From contig CM056573.1 in the NCBI GenBank assembly GCA_029721435.1, positions 6,299,001 through 6,363,000 on the forward strand: a stretch of DNA of 64,000 nt. Reading direction: 5' to 3'. Source of the stretch: Gymnothorax reevesii (lineage: Eukaryota; Chordata; Actinopteri; Anguilliformes; Muraenidae). A program made the translations under genes and the position numbers. Positions 11,237-23,880 of this stretch are shown in pieces. How positions within the stretch are numbered: the first letter of the stretch is position 1; each line of letters begins with the position of its first letter. A model generated the notes under the pieces. The model ran no database searches and was not told where the DNA came from. It was given only the letters and a program-made list of their open reading frames with translations.

Positions 11237-13906
11237 TGTAGTTTGCATGACCAACATGTAGTCTACAGCAAGACATTCTTGTGAGAGCAAAACTGCCTTT
11301 TTGTGCCTGACCTGGAGTTGCAGTCCACTGGGCAGCACTGTGGTGGGTTAGGATGGGGTAAGACATGTTCAGGGGTTAGAGCTAGTTCTGGCAGACAACT
11401 CTAGACGTGCCCATATTCCCTTAAACACTCCCATGCATTTCAAATGCTACTCACCCCTCTGGAAGGTGAGCTGTTCACGCTGCTAGCGCACTCTGTGTCT
11501 GAGGCAAACGTGCCTCTGCCTGCTGCTGCATGGCTTTTACCTGCTGCTAGTTAACATCCCTCCTCCATCTCAGCATCCACCAGTGGGCTTTTAATTCCTG
11601 GGGTTGAATCGGTTTAGCCATCTATGAGAGAAAAAAAACAGAACCTGTCTAGGTCAGGTTCAATCACTGAAATAATTAGCTGCATTTGAATACTCTTTTT
11701 TTTCCTTGGGAAAGTTGCTATCCCCTTAGAAATGACCCAGATGCATTTATGTGGCTGCCATGATATGTGTCATTTTAATTCTCTAAATGCTCAGGAAAGG
11801 TCCTTCAATCCTCTCTTACTTACTTCCTTTAGCATGGGTTATGCTATGCTATCCTTCATGAAAAGAAAAGATAACGTCGTCCCACACTTCCTTGGGTTGA
11901 AATTCGGCGATAGGACATTTTTCTGGCTAATGAAACAACCTCTGTCTCACTGGGCTTTGAAAAACACATATTGCAAAGAAAACCTCGCATAATGCAGCAA
12001 ATAAGTAAAGTAGCAAGCAATGTTGCTTCAGTAAACAAAAATACCTGGCTGATTTGGCAAAAAGTGAAAGAATTTTATCATTTTAGTCACGAAGCTGCAA
12101 CTGACTGCAGTTACTCCCAACTGCTGTTGCCATGATTAAATTTGTTTTCTGAACCACAATAATACCAGTTAATTACCAGTTATTTACCTCACCCTATTAG
12201 TGTTCACAATGAAAATGAAATGAACTAATTGGAGAAATGAAAATATTCCAGTGTAAGAAATGAGGGCCTTTATGGAGGAGTTTCTTTTCTCTTTATCTAA
12301 CAACAGTATATTTTACTTTACATTTATCACCAGAAATCCAATCTGTAAGCGCTTCAGATGGCTTTGAACAGTGATCTGCCCTCGGCTTCACTCTGCTCCA
12401 CAGGCAATAAAAACTGAATTTTTCGTCCGGAAAGCAAAGAATAGAGAGCGAACAAAAGGACGAGTGACAGCGTCGGCCGAGAGGGATGATTGTTCTTCGC
12501 CAGACGAGGCACACGCTCAGTGAGAGGCTCTGATTTATTCCCCAAGCCTTTTCAGACGAGGAGAGGAGGCTGCCATTAGCATTCTGAGTAATTTTATCCA
12601 ATCTGCTGCCAGGTTCAATATTTCACAGACCTCTCATTATCCGTTAGACGCATCATTAGGATAGAAAAAAGGAGATAACGTTTAAAAAATAATGCAGTTC
12701 ATATTTTCATAGCACCCAAAGCCATGAATGGCAATGCTTTGTTCAACTAATCTGCTGCTTATGGTTAAAGAATTTTCAGGCTTAGGACTTTTGAATAGGC
12801 CTACTCATTAAAATGTGGGTCATGCAAATAGCATTTATCCAACTGTGATTTTTTTTGAGTATCATTTCTTTAGTGTAAACATCTTCATGTTTGCAAATAA
12901 TTTGACATGAATATTCACAGAGGGTATTCTGGACAAACAAAGTATGCCTGCATTATTTATCTGATGTTAAATTAGCAATTTGTATTGTTTATGATCATGA
13001 GGCAATTTTTAATTAAAGAGATTAAAAAAAATAGGCTCATTTGTAGATGCCAGTGAGCATGAAGTGACACAAACCAAGCAAACAGGGAGACCCTACAAGA
13101 CATATGCATAAATGATAATATTAATGTCTCCACTCATAGAATGTATTCCAAGACAAATTCCAGCGTTGCTTTGAAACGGCCCAAACACTGATGTGTTTGA
13201 TAAGTATTCCCACGATGGGTTCAGAATTTATGGAAGAGCTGAAAACTGGCTAAAAAGACATTGGAAGCAGGAAGAAATTAGACCTAAAAAGTACACATTC
13301 ACTGCACTATTTCCCCAATAATTTATGGGCGTTCTTCATGCAGTGTGCCAAATGTCCGCTGAGGAAATGAAGTCGCTTACGAGGATATTGAGGGGCAGTT
13401 AACCTCAGGCTGGGGGCTAAACTCTGGCAGTAGACCTCAGTGAGTTCAGAAGCGTCACTTGTGTTTTCCTCATAAATGCCGAAAAATGCCTTCCGTCTGA
13501 TGAAGGTCCTGCCAGTGAAGTCGTCGTATGTCACACGTCCTCGATTGTAGCCTCTGGTGATGCTATAAACAACCAAGCGATAGCGGCGAGAAGCTAGCCA
13601 CGGGTGCCCTCAAATAACCACAGCCTGTGTCTAAGGGAAGGCAAACCCCAACAGATAACCTTGGCCCCTCAGGTTGGGGTTTTGGGCGAGGGGCTAATCA
13701 CTCTTACTCGTAAAACTATCAACAATGATGGAAACGTTTTTTTTGCAGCTGCTGGGAGAGATAGCTTCAGATGATGATGAACCTCAGGCCAGCCTTTCTG
13801 ACCCTGCCTGTTGTACCGAGAAGAGTCTGGATAACTAGTTTCCTCCTGCCATCTGTGTGCAGCAGGCCAAATAATGGGCTCAGGCAAGAAAAGTTGTACA
13901 ACTGTA
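11237..13906. other. No recognisable gene
   Basis: Nearly 2.7 kb without a defined repeat or convincing open frame. It contains only short frames (up to about 100 codons) without motifs. Conserved non-coding elements could lie here, but they cannot be seen from one sequence. Confidence 0.5.
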
Positions 13907-13960
13907 TGCAATCAGGTCCATAAATATTTGGGCAGTCTTCACTGCTTATTGGAGAGGAAA
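13907..13960. mobile_element. Fragment of a Tc1 terminal repeat
   Basis: CAATCAGGTCCATAAATATTTGG is the outer end of a Tc1 lineage whose other end is recognisable at about 59225-59244 in the reverse orientation. Only the tip is present and no matching second end was found nearby. Confidence 0.6.
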
Positions 13961-14013
13961 TAAATTCTGATTTTTGAGTGAAAAAAGGATTTTTTCCATA
14001 CTGTAAGGCAAAG

Positions 14014-14364
14014 TTACTTACATATTCTGTATCTGTATGTTTTTATGGCAGCAGCATTACATGGATAATCTCTCGATCCGGTGAATAATTTTATACATAT
14101 TTCACTGTAATTCAGCAGATGGATCTCTTCCCAGTTAAATGGTGCACGAGCACCCGGCCACTTCGCAAGATGTTTCACGTAACAGCACTCCTTGGACCAG
14201 GTGACCAACCTCTCTTGGTCCAAGGTCCAGTTCAGATGATCATGTGCCCATTGTAGACACTTTCTGCAGTAGACTAGGCTTTGAACAGGCACTCCAACAA
14301 ATCTGCCACGACAAAGTGCAATACGCTGCAGGGTGTGATGCATTGTGGAGACCAGTCTCATCAC
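14014..14364 (-). pseudogene. Tc1-like transposase fragment
   Basis: A minus-strand frame of 116 codons contains RKCLQWAHDHLNWTLDQE followed by a region aligning with the WSDESRF motif of Tc1 transposases, here WSKECCY with the catalytic aspartate lost. The upstream part (TMHHTLQRIALC) fits the segment between the DNA-binding and catalytic domains. The second aspartate and the glutamate are absent, and the downstream half is not Tc1-like. It is a short, old relic of a different lineage from the 9.2-kb element. Confidence 0.7.
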
Positions 14365-14410
14365 GACACGTCATGCAGTGACGCTACCAGACCAAGTGTT
14401 TATATACGGT

Positions 14411-14518
14411 GCAGGTAGCAAGCACTTCCACTCTTGATCTGGCCCGGCTCAGTGCCGACTCCAGCTGATTCGGCCCAGAGCCAGGGCAGATCCAAAGCGG
14501 AGGTTCTTGCTATCTGGG
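14411..14518. mobile_element. Second copy of the 107-bp palindromic element
   Basis: Same layout as 5513-5619: left arm with TAGCAAGCACTTCC, centre GCCGACTCCAGCTGATTCGGC, right arm GGAGGTTCTTGCTATCTGG. The arms have diverged from each other more than in the first copy, suggesting an older insertion. Confidence 0.75.
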
Positions 14519-14519
14519 G

Positions 14520-16373
14520 AGGCTTTCAGCATTCTTGTTTGATGCCAGTTTAAAACAAACTCTACCCCTTCACCAGAAACCAAACCCTAAACCTCAAATA
14601 AGGACACCAAAAGCCTCCATTTGTGTAATATATCGACACTGGGTCAGGTAGCATCGCTATATGTGAAGTCGGGATGCGAATGCGTTGGATTGTGTGTCGT
14701 GACACATTTTCCATGTAGCCAAAGTGTCTTTAAAATTCTCAGCAATATATGCAGAGTGAACTTCCCGTGATGAGGAGAGCAGATTGAGAAATGAACGAGA
14801 AAAATATCCAGCTGGCAAATACATCACACTCGGCCCGACTGTTTCTATATGAGGAAGACAAGCGAAAATGACGGAGGAACTCCAGAATGCAAGCATGCCT
14901 TTTAGAAAGCATGGGCTTATGTTGGACGGGTGAAAGACGAGGCCGTTCCTAGCATGCCGCATCACGCGTGGGAAGAAAGGTTTTACAGCATATTAGCTAA
15001 CTAATTTTAGCTTTTCAAATGCAGCAAGTCAGTTTAATACGTTTGTATGTCTCAGGGTAGAAAAGAACTGGAAAAGATGTTTCTGCAAAAGCAGTAAAAG
15101 TCTTTACTGGGAAGGTATTCTTTGCATTTGATAGAAAAAAGAAACAGATTAGTCCAGCAACTTCATTTTAAAATAAGACTGCAATACAGTATATAACGCC
15201 CTCGATCGCAGTAAAGTGTATCTCGTATTTTTAAATGCTTTCTCCAAAATGATCTGCAAGGATCAGGAATTCTGAGCAGAACAGTTTTTTTTTTTTTAAA
15301 CTGGGACATCTAGTTCAGACATCATAGTTTCCTGATATAAATCACTTTCTCCAGCGCCTGCCAAGAACAAAGGAGAAAAATCATTTCGGTTTCAGGCCAA
15401 AAGCCCCTGTCCTGAGGGAAACGGACTGAGTAGGTCTTTCACCAGCATTCTTAAGTCAGTCTTTGTTTATCTGCAGGCACCAAAACCAGACTTTTGGGCA
15501 TGAAGAAATATAGTTATTTGAAATGTGCATTAATAATAAATCGAAAGTTGATGAGGACATGAAGGGATTTGAGATGAAGCTCGATATTATGGTCTGGGAG
15601 ACACGTTAAGCTCACTATTGTCTTGGCTGCATTGGACTGGTTAATTATTTAATTGTCATTATTACAGGCGTTATCACATTATTATTGTTTTACAGCCAAT
15701 GGTAATACACACATTTTGGATAATATTTAGTTTGCCAGTGACATTTAAATATTTCCATGTTATTTTAATACAGGTAAAAGCCATAGGATAAAATTTGACG
15801 TGATTTTACACTTGTCATGAAATACAATGCTGCGATGGTAAAAAGTTTTTTTTTCTATCCCACTTTACATTTTTTAAGCCTGGAGCCACATAGATTCACT
15901 GTGCATAAGTTTTAGGATACTTAACCTGTAGATTCACTCTTGCCATTGGAGGAATATGAAAAATAATAGAGACTCTCCAATAATGTCAGCAACTCTCCAG
16001 TGTCCACGACTACTTAATTATCCGATACAGCAATTATTTTAATAGCTTACTATCCTCTGATGTACTTTTGTATTCATCGATACAAGCCTTGACTGCGGTT
16101 GTAGGGGAAACTCAGCAGTCTGTTTTTGCACTCGCATATTCCTCTTCTCACCAGACATCAGCCTCCTTTGAAGTGGCCAGTAAAGCGCCGGTAAAGTAAA
16201 GTCCTGAGACGTGCGGTCTGTTATTTTGGACGACCCGCTCTCGACAGTTCTGTTTAATCGAAAAACCTTTGATGAAGCTGAGGGAGGAAGCTAGTGGTAG
16301 CAATGATGTACTCAAAGCCCACTTCCGCTATTTTAGTTCACTGGAATGGAAAATCCCCTGGTAGGATTAGCGC
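14520..16373. other. No recognisable gene
   Basis: No defined repeat beyond homopolymer T runs (for example about 15286-15297). A 102-codon minus-strand frame at 14657-14965 has no recognisable motif. Confidence 0.5.
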
Positions 16374-16453
16374 AGGAATCAAATGAACAGCAATCGTAAT
16401 ATTTGAGTTGGTCCTGCTCATAGCTTTGAGCAGCAGAGAACAGTATTTTGTAA
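16374..16453 (+). repeat. Duplicated ~80-bp block, copy 1
   Basis: Begins AGGAATCAAATG, contains TAGCTTTGAGCAGC and matches 16817-16897 at 67 of 80 positions by eye. Most differences are transitions. It is direct in orientation, with 443 bp between starts. Confidence 0.75.
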
Positions 16454-16816
16454 GCGAAAAACATAGAGCTAAAAATGCTTAAGTCACATTTTCACACACT
16501 GTGAGGTATGGATGGGAAAATGTCTGACTCAAAATGGGTATATCATGACTAAAATACTTAATCCATTTTCATCCAAATTTTTCCTTGAAATGCAAGTGCA
16601 TGCATTTAACTCCCTACATTACGTTACATGCATTTACATGCATTAGACCTCCCTAACACAAACTGTATGTATTTTTTTATTTCATAATATGGTAAAGTTC
16701 AAAGTTGCATTTTTTCCCCAAAGCCAACAACAACACTTATAGGGCTTCTAGAAGTAATAAAAAAAATAAAAAAATCGGTCACAAATGTGACCAGTGAGAT
16801 TAAACAGGTTAAGTAC

Positions 16817-16897
16817 AGGAATCAAATGCGCCGGAATCATAATATTTGGATTGGTCTTGCTCGTAGCTTTGAGCAGCGGAGAACGGCATTCTGTAAT
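16817..16897 (+). repeat. Duplicated ~80-bp block, copy 2
   Basis: Partner of 16374-16453. Between the copies lie AT-rich sequence and the short palindromic word GTCACAAATGTGAC near 16777-16790. The pair could be a local segmental duplication or two copies of a small interspersed repeat. Confidence 0.75.
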
Positions 16898-17890
16898 TTG
16901 GGAGTGAGTGTTTTTCCTGGTGTGATCCTAACAGTGTCTCAGTGTGCGAGATGGGAGCTCTGATATGGACAGTATCACTCATGGCTTAACGGCAGGAGAG
17001 GAAATGTGCGATAAATCCCATTTTCACCCACCCTACCCCACCTTTCCCCACCTCCCATCCCACCAGAATGAATGTTCCTGTGGATACGATAAACCATTTA
17101 CCCCCAAATTTTCCCCATTTATATTAATTTTGGAAGAAAATGTACTTTGCTGAGTGAAAATATTGTGATTTATGACAGTGATAGTTATTTTCCTTTTAGC
17201 ATTTAAAGCCAGAAAGAGTTTAGCCCTGCCGGTCAACAACAAGATGAACATTTGGTTCCAGTTAATGAAATGATTTCATAAGATTTGTCTTGGGGCTCAG
17301 TTTACGGCCAGTTTAATTAAATGTCAGAATTCCTCTTGCATCCCAGCAATCTCCCTGAACTATTTAAGCACCATGAAATAACGGTTTTGTACTGTTCCCA
17401 CTGAATACGGGATTTTTAATATTACAGTAAGCGGATGGGGGAGCACTGGCGGCTCCAAAGAGAAACAACCTTGAACGAGACTTTGGACAGCAATGGTCAG
17501 CCTTATGCCTTTTTTCATGTGTTTTTCAGATTTACTTTTCAGGATTGCGCTCGTCCTCGTGAACTCGGTCGTGTAGATGACCTGCCGATGACTCTGAAAG
17601 TGAGGCGGGCTCAGACCCAATCCCTCGCTGTGAACACCAGATGCTTCGCTGGCCGTCCTCTCTGCCCGTACAGGACTGCCTTCCTCTTTGGTTGACTGTC
17701 AATCAAACTGCTCGGCTGTAAAATGTCCCAGTTCCCACACGGAGAGGAACCAGATTGAGACATTCAGTCCACTTCTTCTTTGGTTGTTCTCTTCACGCCT
17801 GAGGAATGTCGTCCCTCCCCAGATGTCTCCTCGCAGATAGCACAGCTACGCTAGCAACGCATGGCTGGACTTCTCAACAGGAGGAATATC
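16898..17890. other. No recognisable gene
   Basis: Open frames of 62-86 codons overlap on both strands at 17360-17695 without recognisable motifs. It could include untranslated leader sequence if the exon candidate at 17898 is real. Confidence 0.4.
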
Positions 17891-17897
17891 ACACACA

Positions 17898-18069
17898 ATG
17901 AAGAAACAAGCTGCTTACGGCGGCTTTTACAGCCATCTAGTTTGGAAAATGGACGTGACTTCCAGACAGTTTCTCCGGGCTGGGCGTGTGATTTATGTGA
18001 TACTCACATTTTTATTATTTCTGATCCCCATAAATTCAGGTCAGATCATTAGTTGCAGCAGTGGAGGTA
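17898..18069 (+). CDS. Possible first coding exon with signal peptide (unidentified)
   Basis: An ATG at 17898 opens a frame beginning MKKQAAYGGFYSHL, with a second possible start at MDVTSRQFLRAGR. It then runs into a strongly hydrophobic segment, VIYVILTFLLFLIPI, followed by NSGQ, where a signal peptidase could cut. After about 57 codons the sequence reads GGAGGTAAAAGT, an acceptable splice donor (GT at 18066 or nearby), and the frame stops shortly after at about 18084. This is what a first coding exon of a secreted or membrane protein looks like, but hydrophobic frames also arise by chance in AT-rich DNA. I cannot assign it to a family. No downstream exon was recognised within the window. 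Confidence 0.25.
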
Positions 18070-18086
18070 AAAGTCTCTCTCACTAA

Positions 18087-18629
18087 ATCTGTTCGGCTTT
18101 TTTTTCTCTTCAATTTTTTGGGGGGGTCGGGGGAGTTAGAGTAATTAGCAACATGAAATACAGGTTCAGTGACTGGATGTGAGGTAATTAACCTCAGCCA
18201 GGCAGTTTCTGGAAAGTTCCGTCAGCGTAGCTTGTTGCAGTCTCCTCTTTGGCTTGCAAAATTCTCATTCGGATGAATTCAGATGTGGGGATTGACTCGG
18301 CAAACAGAGCCAAAGTAACAAAGATTTGTTACAGTCCAATAAATCATGGTGCTCTCTGTTTATATAGGTTTTCAGCAATATTTGAATAAATGTTCAAAAG
18401 ATCTGTATTTTCTGATCTGCCAACATACTGACCGGGGATGCACTGTGCTGTTATCCCCCCAGCAGATCTGTGCACAGAATCAGCGCAGATATAAACTGGT
18501 CTCCATGGGCTTCTTAAACAGGATACTTATCCATCCGGCCCTGTACTTACTGCATCATCTGTGTTTCGCTGCCTCCTCTCTCCATCCCAACCTGCCGCCC
18601 AATCCCCCCCGGATTAAAGCCCATAAACT
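18087..18629. other. No recognisable gene
   Basis: A 153-codon plus-strand frame at 18346-18807 is open but ends inside an interspersed repeat and has no motif, so it is not called as a gene. Confidence 0.45.
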
Positions 18630-19005
18630 CCAACTTTTCACTGAAGTTTTCTTTGAAGTAGGCTCAAAGTCAAACTTTTCTTTCCCCCCGTATTGTAGGA
18701 CAATGTCACACACATATTCTATATCTGCTGGTTGCAGAGCTTCACTGAAGCCACATCACACTTATACTGGGAGAAATATTCAAACCCAGGACGCCGTGTT
18801 CTCATAGCCACAGCACTACGTCAAATGGAAAGTGTATACATCATTTTGTACACATTTCCCTGTAATTCAGCAGGACATATTTGGGATTGTTTTAAACCTT
18901 AGTATCTCCTCTACAATATAAAATAGGCCTGAAGTTCCACAGGTTTTAATACAGCAGCTGTATTTGACGGACCCATGTATGGGTCCATAGGTTTGATGGG
19001 GTTAA
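18630..19005 (-). repeat. Repeat A, copy 1 (minus orientation)
   Basis: Read on the minus strand it starts with TTAACCCCATC (right end on the plus strand at 19005). It carries the near-palindrome GGACCCATGTATGGGTCC (plus strand, 18969-18986), then CCTGTGGAACTTCAGGCC, GTCCTGCTGAATTACAGGG and GGGTTTGAATATTTCTCCC, and ends near CCTACAATACG and GACTTTGAGCCTACTTC. The same order is found at 23169, 53663 and 62750. The GGGTTTGAATATT word faintly resembles a polymerase III B box, but a tRNA head is not clear. Confidence 0.8.
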
Positions 19006-20179
19006 TTGGCTCTGCAATTTGTCCTCTGCCTCTCCTCATGAGCGGATTTGTGATGAGCGTTCTGGAGCAGAATGGCCACCATTACATTGCACAGATGCGT
19101 GCGACACATCGGTAGTGTCAAGATGAGATTACCCCATATGACTGTACAGTAAAGCACTTTGGGAATCTATGAGAGGGTCTGTATATAAATGCAGTTTTCA
19201 TTCATTCATACATGTTCAAATTTAGCTGGTGAAACGGACTCAACTGATCACCCTGAACTCAAGAAAATGGGTATTATGCGGTCAGGCAGGTCCGGACAGG
19301 CTTCTTTTTGTGCATAGCAGTGATGGTAGCAGATTAACTGTGATTAAAAATGAATTTTTTTAAAGACAAAGAATTGGAGCCTGCTGGTCAGGTCGTCTCG
19401 GGCACTGTGCCGCGCACTGCAGAGGGGTTTGTGATTGGCTGGCTGGATCACCCTCCACTACAGAACCGAGCGTAGCTGAAAGAGTGTTATTGCAATTGAT
19501 CCTGTGAGTGCCTGCAGTCACATATCGCAGTGCGGGTTGCTGTGGGTATCACAGGAGCCCAAGGAAACGAGCTCATCGCAGCTGCCTCCTAAATCATTAA
19601 AGACTTACCGCCTGTTGAGCTTTATGGTTTTCCATGACATCACCAAAGCTTCACAAATAAAGCTCTGCCTGAATGTAGGAACAATGGAGTGCAGTATTTT
19701 TCACTTTTATGCATCGATTACTGAGGGTAAAAATATGCAGGCCTTGGCCTGTGTGTTTTTGAGGCCAGGTAGCCTGTTGTAATTATTTCATCAAAAAAAA
19801 GGAGAGAGCCATCCAAGTTTTACCTGGAAGATGTGTTTCCTAGGAAACAAGCAGCTCTGGAGAGAAGCTTGGAATGTCTGGCAGGCTGTGGGGTGGGGGG
19901 TGGAGGGGGCTACTGCACTAACTGCCGAAGATACTGACGCCTGTTCTTCCTCTGCGGTGAGCAAACATATTATCCTTACAGTGGAAAATCATTGAGCGGA
20001 ACAAATGAAATATACGTCCCAATTTACATCATATTGTAACAAACACCCTACAATGGCAGCATTAATAGATCCTGAGTAGTTTTCATTGAAGAAGTACAGC
20101 TGATGCAATGATGAGTATATATGATGCACAGTTTAACAACTGCTTTACATCTGAGAATGAGTGTCTGGTATTCAGAAAA
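19006..20179. other. No recognisable gene; short repeat tail
   Basis: The stretch CAGTAAAGCACTTTGGGA to TATATAAATGCAG at about 19148-19195 resembles a tail shared by many fish interspersed repeats. Otherwise nothing is recognised. Confidence 0.45.
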
Positions 20180-20420
20180 GTATGTATATATCAGTGTACA
20201 TTTCTCTTAAATTGCAAAAATAACAAATACCCAAAATGCAAACTTAAGTATTGTACTTTATTAATGTCTCAGTGGAACCCAAAAATGTTTATTAATTTAA
20301 TAAAAATCCACTTCCACTCATCAAGGTTTATGAATTAATGACACCTATAAAGCTTTTCATAAATAAAGTCTACTAAATTTAAACCATGAATGAAATTAAT
20401 CCAATTAAAGTCCATCTAAG
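20180..20420 (+). mobile_element. Tc1 non-coding 5' region, remnant
   Basis: CTCAGTGGAACCC, TCATCAAGGTTTATGAATTAA, GACACCTATAAA, AAATAAAGTCTACTAAATTTAA and CCATGAATGAAATTAATCC occur in the same order as the left part of the Tc1 relic at 40340-41510. Only the non-coding end survives here, and no transposase sequence follows. Confidence 0.6.
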
Positions 20421-23168
20421 TCATAAAAAATTACTGTGCCATTACGAGACTTCCTGTTTCACTATAATATTAAAATGAGATACATTTAACATCCATCTGT
20501 CAACCAGTGCCATGAAGGAAACAACTTAAACTGCTAGAGCGACAGATGTTTGCTGGCATTCGTGATTCCGGTGATCCACACCTCAAGATCCACACAGAAA
20601 TAGTTCTGGGACAACAAGTCAATGTTCTTTAAAGGTGAACTGATGTTTTGTCAGAAATTTCCCTGATTAGCAATAAATCATGACCCACTGTGATACATAA
20701 CGCCTGACCGAAATTTCAGAAAAATTTTTCATTTATTGCGTTTTTTTGGAGATTATGTTTTCGAAACGGCTGAATCGCAAAACCCGGAAGTGTGATGTCT
20801 GATCTCCATAACATCATTAATTAATTCATTTACCGCACTTTCAATACACTTCCAGCAAGGGAAGCTAATGTGGACCCCGCTGTATTAGTTAAGTGCCTGT
20901 TACCTGTGCAGATCATGATACACACATTTGTCAGTAATGTTGAGACCTACTTCATTCCATGGGGTAGGGGGCTCTGAGCTCATTCACAGTACTTCACAAG
21001 AGTGCTTATCAAAAGAGGGCTTCATTTGCTAGTGTATTGAGGCAGAAGTACTGGAACTGTTAATCCTCTGTCTTTGCGCCGCGGCTGACTGCTCTGTTTT
21101 CACATGGGGGGGTCAGGCTGAGGAATAATTTCACTCAGGCACTGTGAAGGACGGCCGCTTCCACTTTTGGCGCAGCTGGCGCTGTCATGGCTACCTTTTC
21201 CGCAGCCTTCGCAGACTAAACAGTCTCGAGCGGAGGCTATTACTTGAATTCAAGCGATTTAACACACTCCACCGTCCGGGTTTCGGCAAGCACCGAGGGA
21301 TTTCGAGCATGGTGCATTATAACCAGCTGATTCCTCAATCCTCTCATCAAAATCCTTCAGATTTTAAGATTGAATGGCGCGCAGCATTTCATGAAACCTT
21401 TAATTCAAATTACAGACCCCTGAGACTTCGGACTCTGAGGTCAGAATGTTTTGCCGCTGACCTCATACCGTCTCGTTTGGGCTGAGGTCTGACTGGTGCC
21501 GAGCTCCATCCTCAGGGAATTCGTGTAAATATGAAATGAGCGCATAGAACACTTCTGCATTAAAACACATGTGAATGAAACCTTCTTATCGCTCAGAAAT
21601 AGTCCGGACAGAGGAGCTGGGCCAGGCCGTGTGATAATTACAGGGATTTCAGAGCTGGGTTTGGGGGAAACTACCGAGACATAAAGATTGGAGGAGATCG
21701 AGAGAAAAGCCAGAAGGGAGAGATGAAGGCCTCAGTTGTGGTGAGAGAGGAAGTGAGGAGGACAGTCTGGACCGCCAGCACATGCTAAGCTGGGCTCAAT
21801 TTATGACTTAATTAATGATTTTTTTTTTTTTTGTTAACTCAGTCAAGATCAGATGATACATGAAGGCAATTTGGGTGTGTCCATTTCAGGGAAAGATAAT
21901 GAGGGCTCCCTGTTTATCTTTTAAAACTACTTTATTCCAATGGCTAGATTCCCATCTGAAGCTCACTGACCACAGGGGCTACAGACTAATTTAAAGGGCT
22001 GGGAAAAGAAAATAGACTCAATTAATGAGGCAACTCCCAGTCCCCCCCCCCCCCCCCAATGTTTTATCCTAACTAGAACCACCACAGGGCTGACAGAAAA
22101 TTAAAATACATGGGAATTTTCTCATCTTTAGCCCTTATTTATCATATGTTGACCTGGAAGGATTTGTGGAGCTGGTCTTCAGTGTTTTTATCTCGTCTGA
22201 CTTATTTGATTTATTTGGATCTCGTTTAGCTCATTGGCTAGTCTTCCAAGTGTGCACATTAGAAGCAGAATTGTATAATACTTCATAAATAATTCAACAG
22301 ATAACTATTGACACACATCAAATACATACAAGTACATACAAGTATAACGCTCATAAATTTTTTTGTGACTGCATGTGTTCTTTTCATTTCAAAGAGCACA
22401 AAGAGAAATACCAAGGCAGCGCTCTTCCACGGTCGCTAATAATGCTCTCAACAACTGTTCAAAAACCCCATATGACTCTTTTCAAAAGACAGCATTGGAG
22501 TTCATGGTTTGTTTAAATGAAGGTGTTGGCCGAAACAACATTAATGTTGTGGTGCACAGCTTAATATTTCAATAACATTTTGTCCTTTCAGACTGAAATA
22601 GCTAGAATTCTGAGCCAAAGAATGCTTTTTTCAACCTAAAGTTCTTAAAAAGCTCCAGAAAGAGAACATACTCGGCACGTACTGCATTAAGAGGCTTCAA
22701 TCCACGTGTAGCTTGTTTGTGTTTGCTGAGGTGAACGGCGAGGGTTTCTGTTTGTTTGGTCACACCTAGCTACCCCACCCCGGCCACACATCAGAGGTGT
22801 CTCAAACAAAATGTCGCAGGGCAGCCAAATGGGTCCTTACACTCTCCAAACTCAATGGCCAAATTACGCACCGAGCAGATGAGTGACTCCGCAATAATAT
22901 TGGTCTTTCACACCTACAGCTTCCTAAAAACCACGGGCACATGTGGAAACGAGGGTGCGAACAGATGCACTTTAAACACCCCTCGCTGTTTACGATCAGC
23001 TGACAGAAGCCGTTTGAGCAAACACAGGCGAACACGGTCCTGCAACTGAGTCAGTCACACCCTGGTCCAAGACTGCCACTCTCTCCTCTCCAGTGTGAGC
23101 TATCACCTGTTAGCAGCAGCTAGCACCCATAAGCTGAGCTCTTAAAGGACAGGAACACACCCAAGGGA
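20421..23168. other. No recognisable gene; homopolymer runs
   Basis: Contains a T run at about 21820-21832 and a C run at about 22042-22057. A 113-codon plus-strand frame at 21144-21485 lies in a locally GC-richer patch but has no motif and no obvious splice context. The patch could be a conserved non-coding element, which cannot be tested here. Confidence 0.45.
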
Positions 23169-23262
23169 TTAACCCCATAAAACCTGCAGAACCATATATG
23201 AGTCCGTGATATGCAACAGCTGTATTCAAACCTGTGGAACTTCACGCCTATTTTACATTCTA

Positions 23263-23659
23263 CACTCTCAGAAATAGGGGTACAGCAGGAGTCCAATTCT
23301 GTTCCCCAAGGTATTATGTTCCCTTTAGGGCTAATTATAGGACCTCAAGGTACCCGTGTGAACCTTTTTAGGGTCTAAAAGGTACTTTTATGTTCCAAAA
23401 CAAATAAAAACCCACTTCTAAGGTATAACAGCAGTACCTTTGAGGGTATAACCAAAGCTTGTCACTGGGGCAGTACCCTCAGAGGTACTGCTATTGTACC
23501 TTAGAAGCAGGTTTTTATTTGTTTTGGAACATAAAAGTACCTTTTAGACCATAAAAAGGTTCACACAGGTACCTTGAGGTCCTATAATTAGCTCTAAAGA
23601 GTACATAATACTTCAGGGAATAGAAATGGACTCCTGCTGTACTCCTATTTCTGAGAGTG
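23263..23659. mobile_element. Long fold-back MITE with TA duplication
   Basis: A 397-bp element has termini CACTCTCAGAAATAGG and CCTATTTCTGAGAGTG. The two halves are inverted copies of each other for roughly 180 bp (for example GTACCTTAGAAGCAGG against CCCACTTCTAAGGTA). TA at 23261-23262 and 23660-23661 is the target duplication. The uninterrupted sequence in repeat A copy 4 (TTTCTAGTGGAGATCCC near 62793-62810) shows the empty site with a single TA. This is a common fish-type terminal sequence. No coding capacity. Confidence 0.92.
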
Positions 23660-23880
23660 TAGTGGAGATCCCAAGGTTTCCAATGATCTCAATTATGTCC
23701 TGCTGAATTACAGGTGAATAAGTGAAACATGAGGTACTAGATGTTTTCCATTTGATGCACTGCTGTGGCCATTAAAACATAGTGACCTGGGTTTGAATAT
23801 TTCTCTCAATATAAGAGTGATGCAGCTTCAGTGAAGCGCTGCAACCAGCAGATACAGAATATGTCGCTATACGTTACAAT

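Noticed and set aside
18346..18807. 153-codon plus-strand frame
   Set aside because: Its 3' third is repeat A in reverse orientation and the rest has no motif or splice context.
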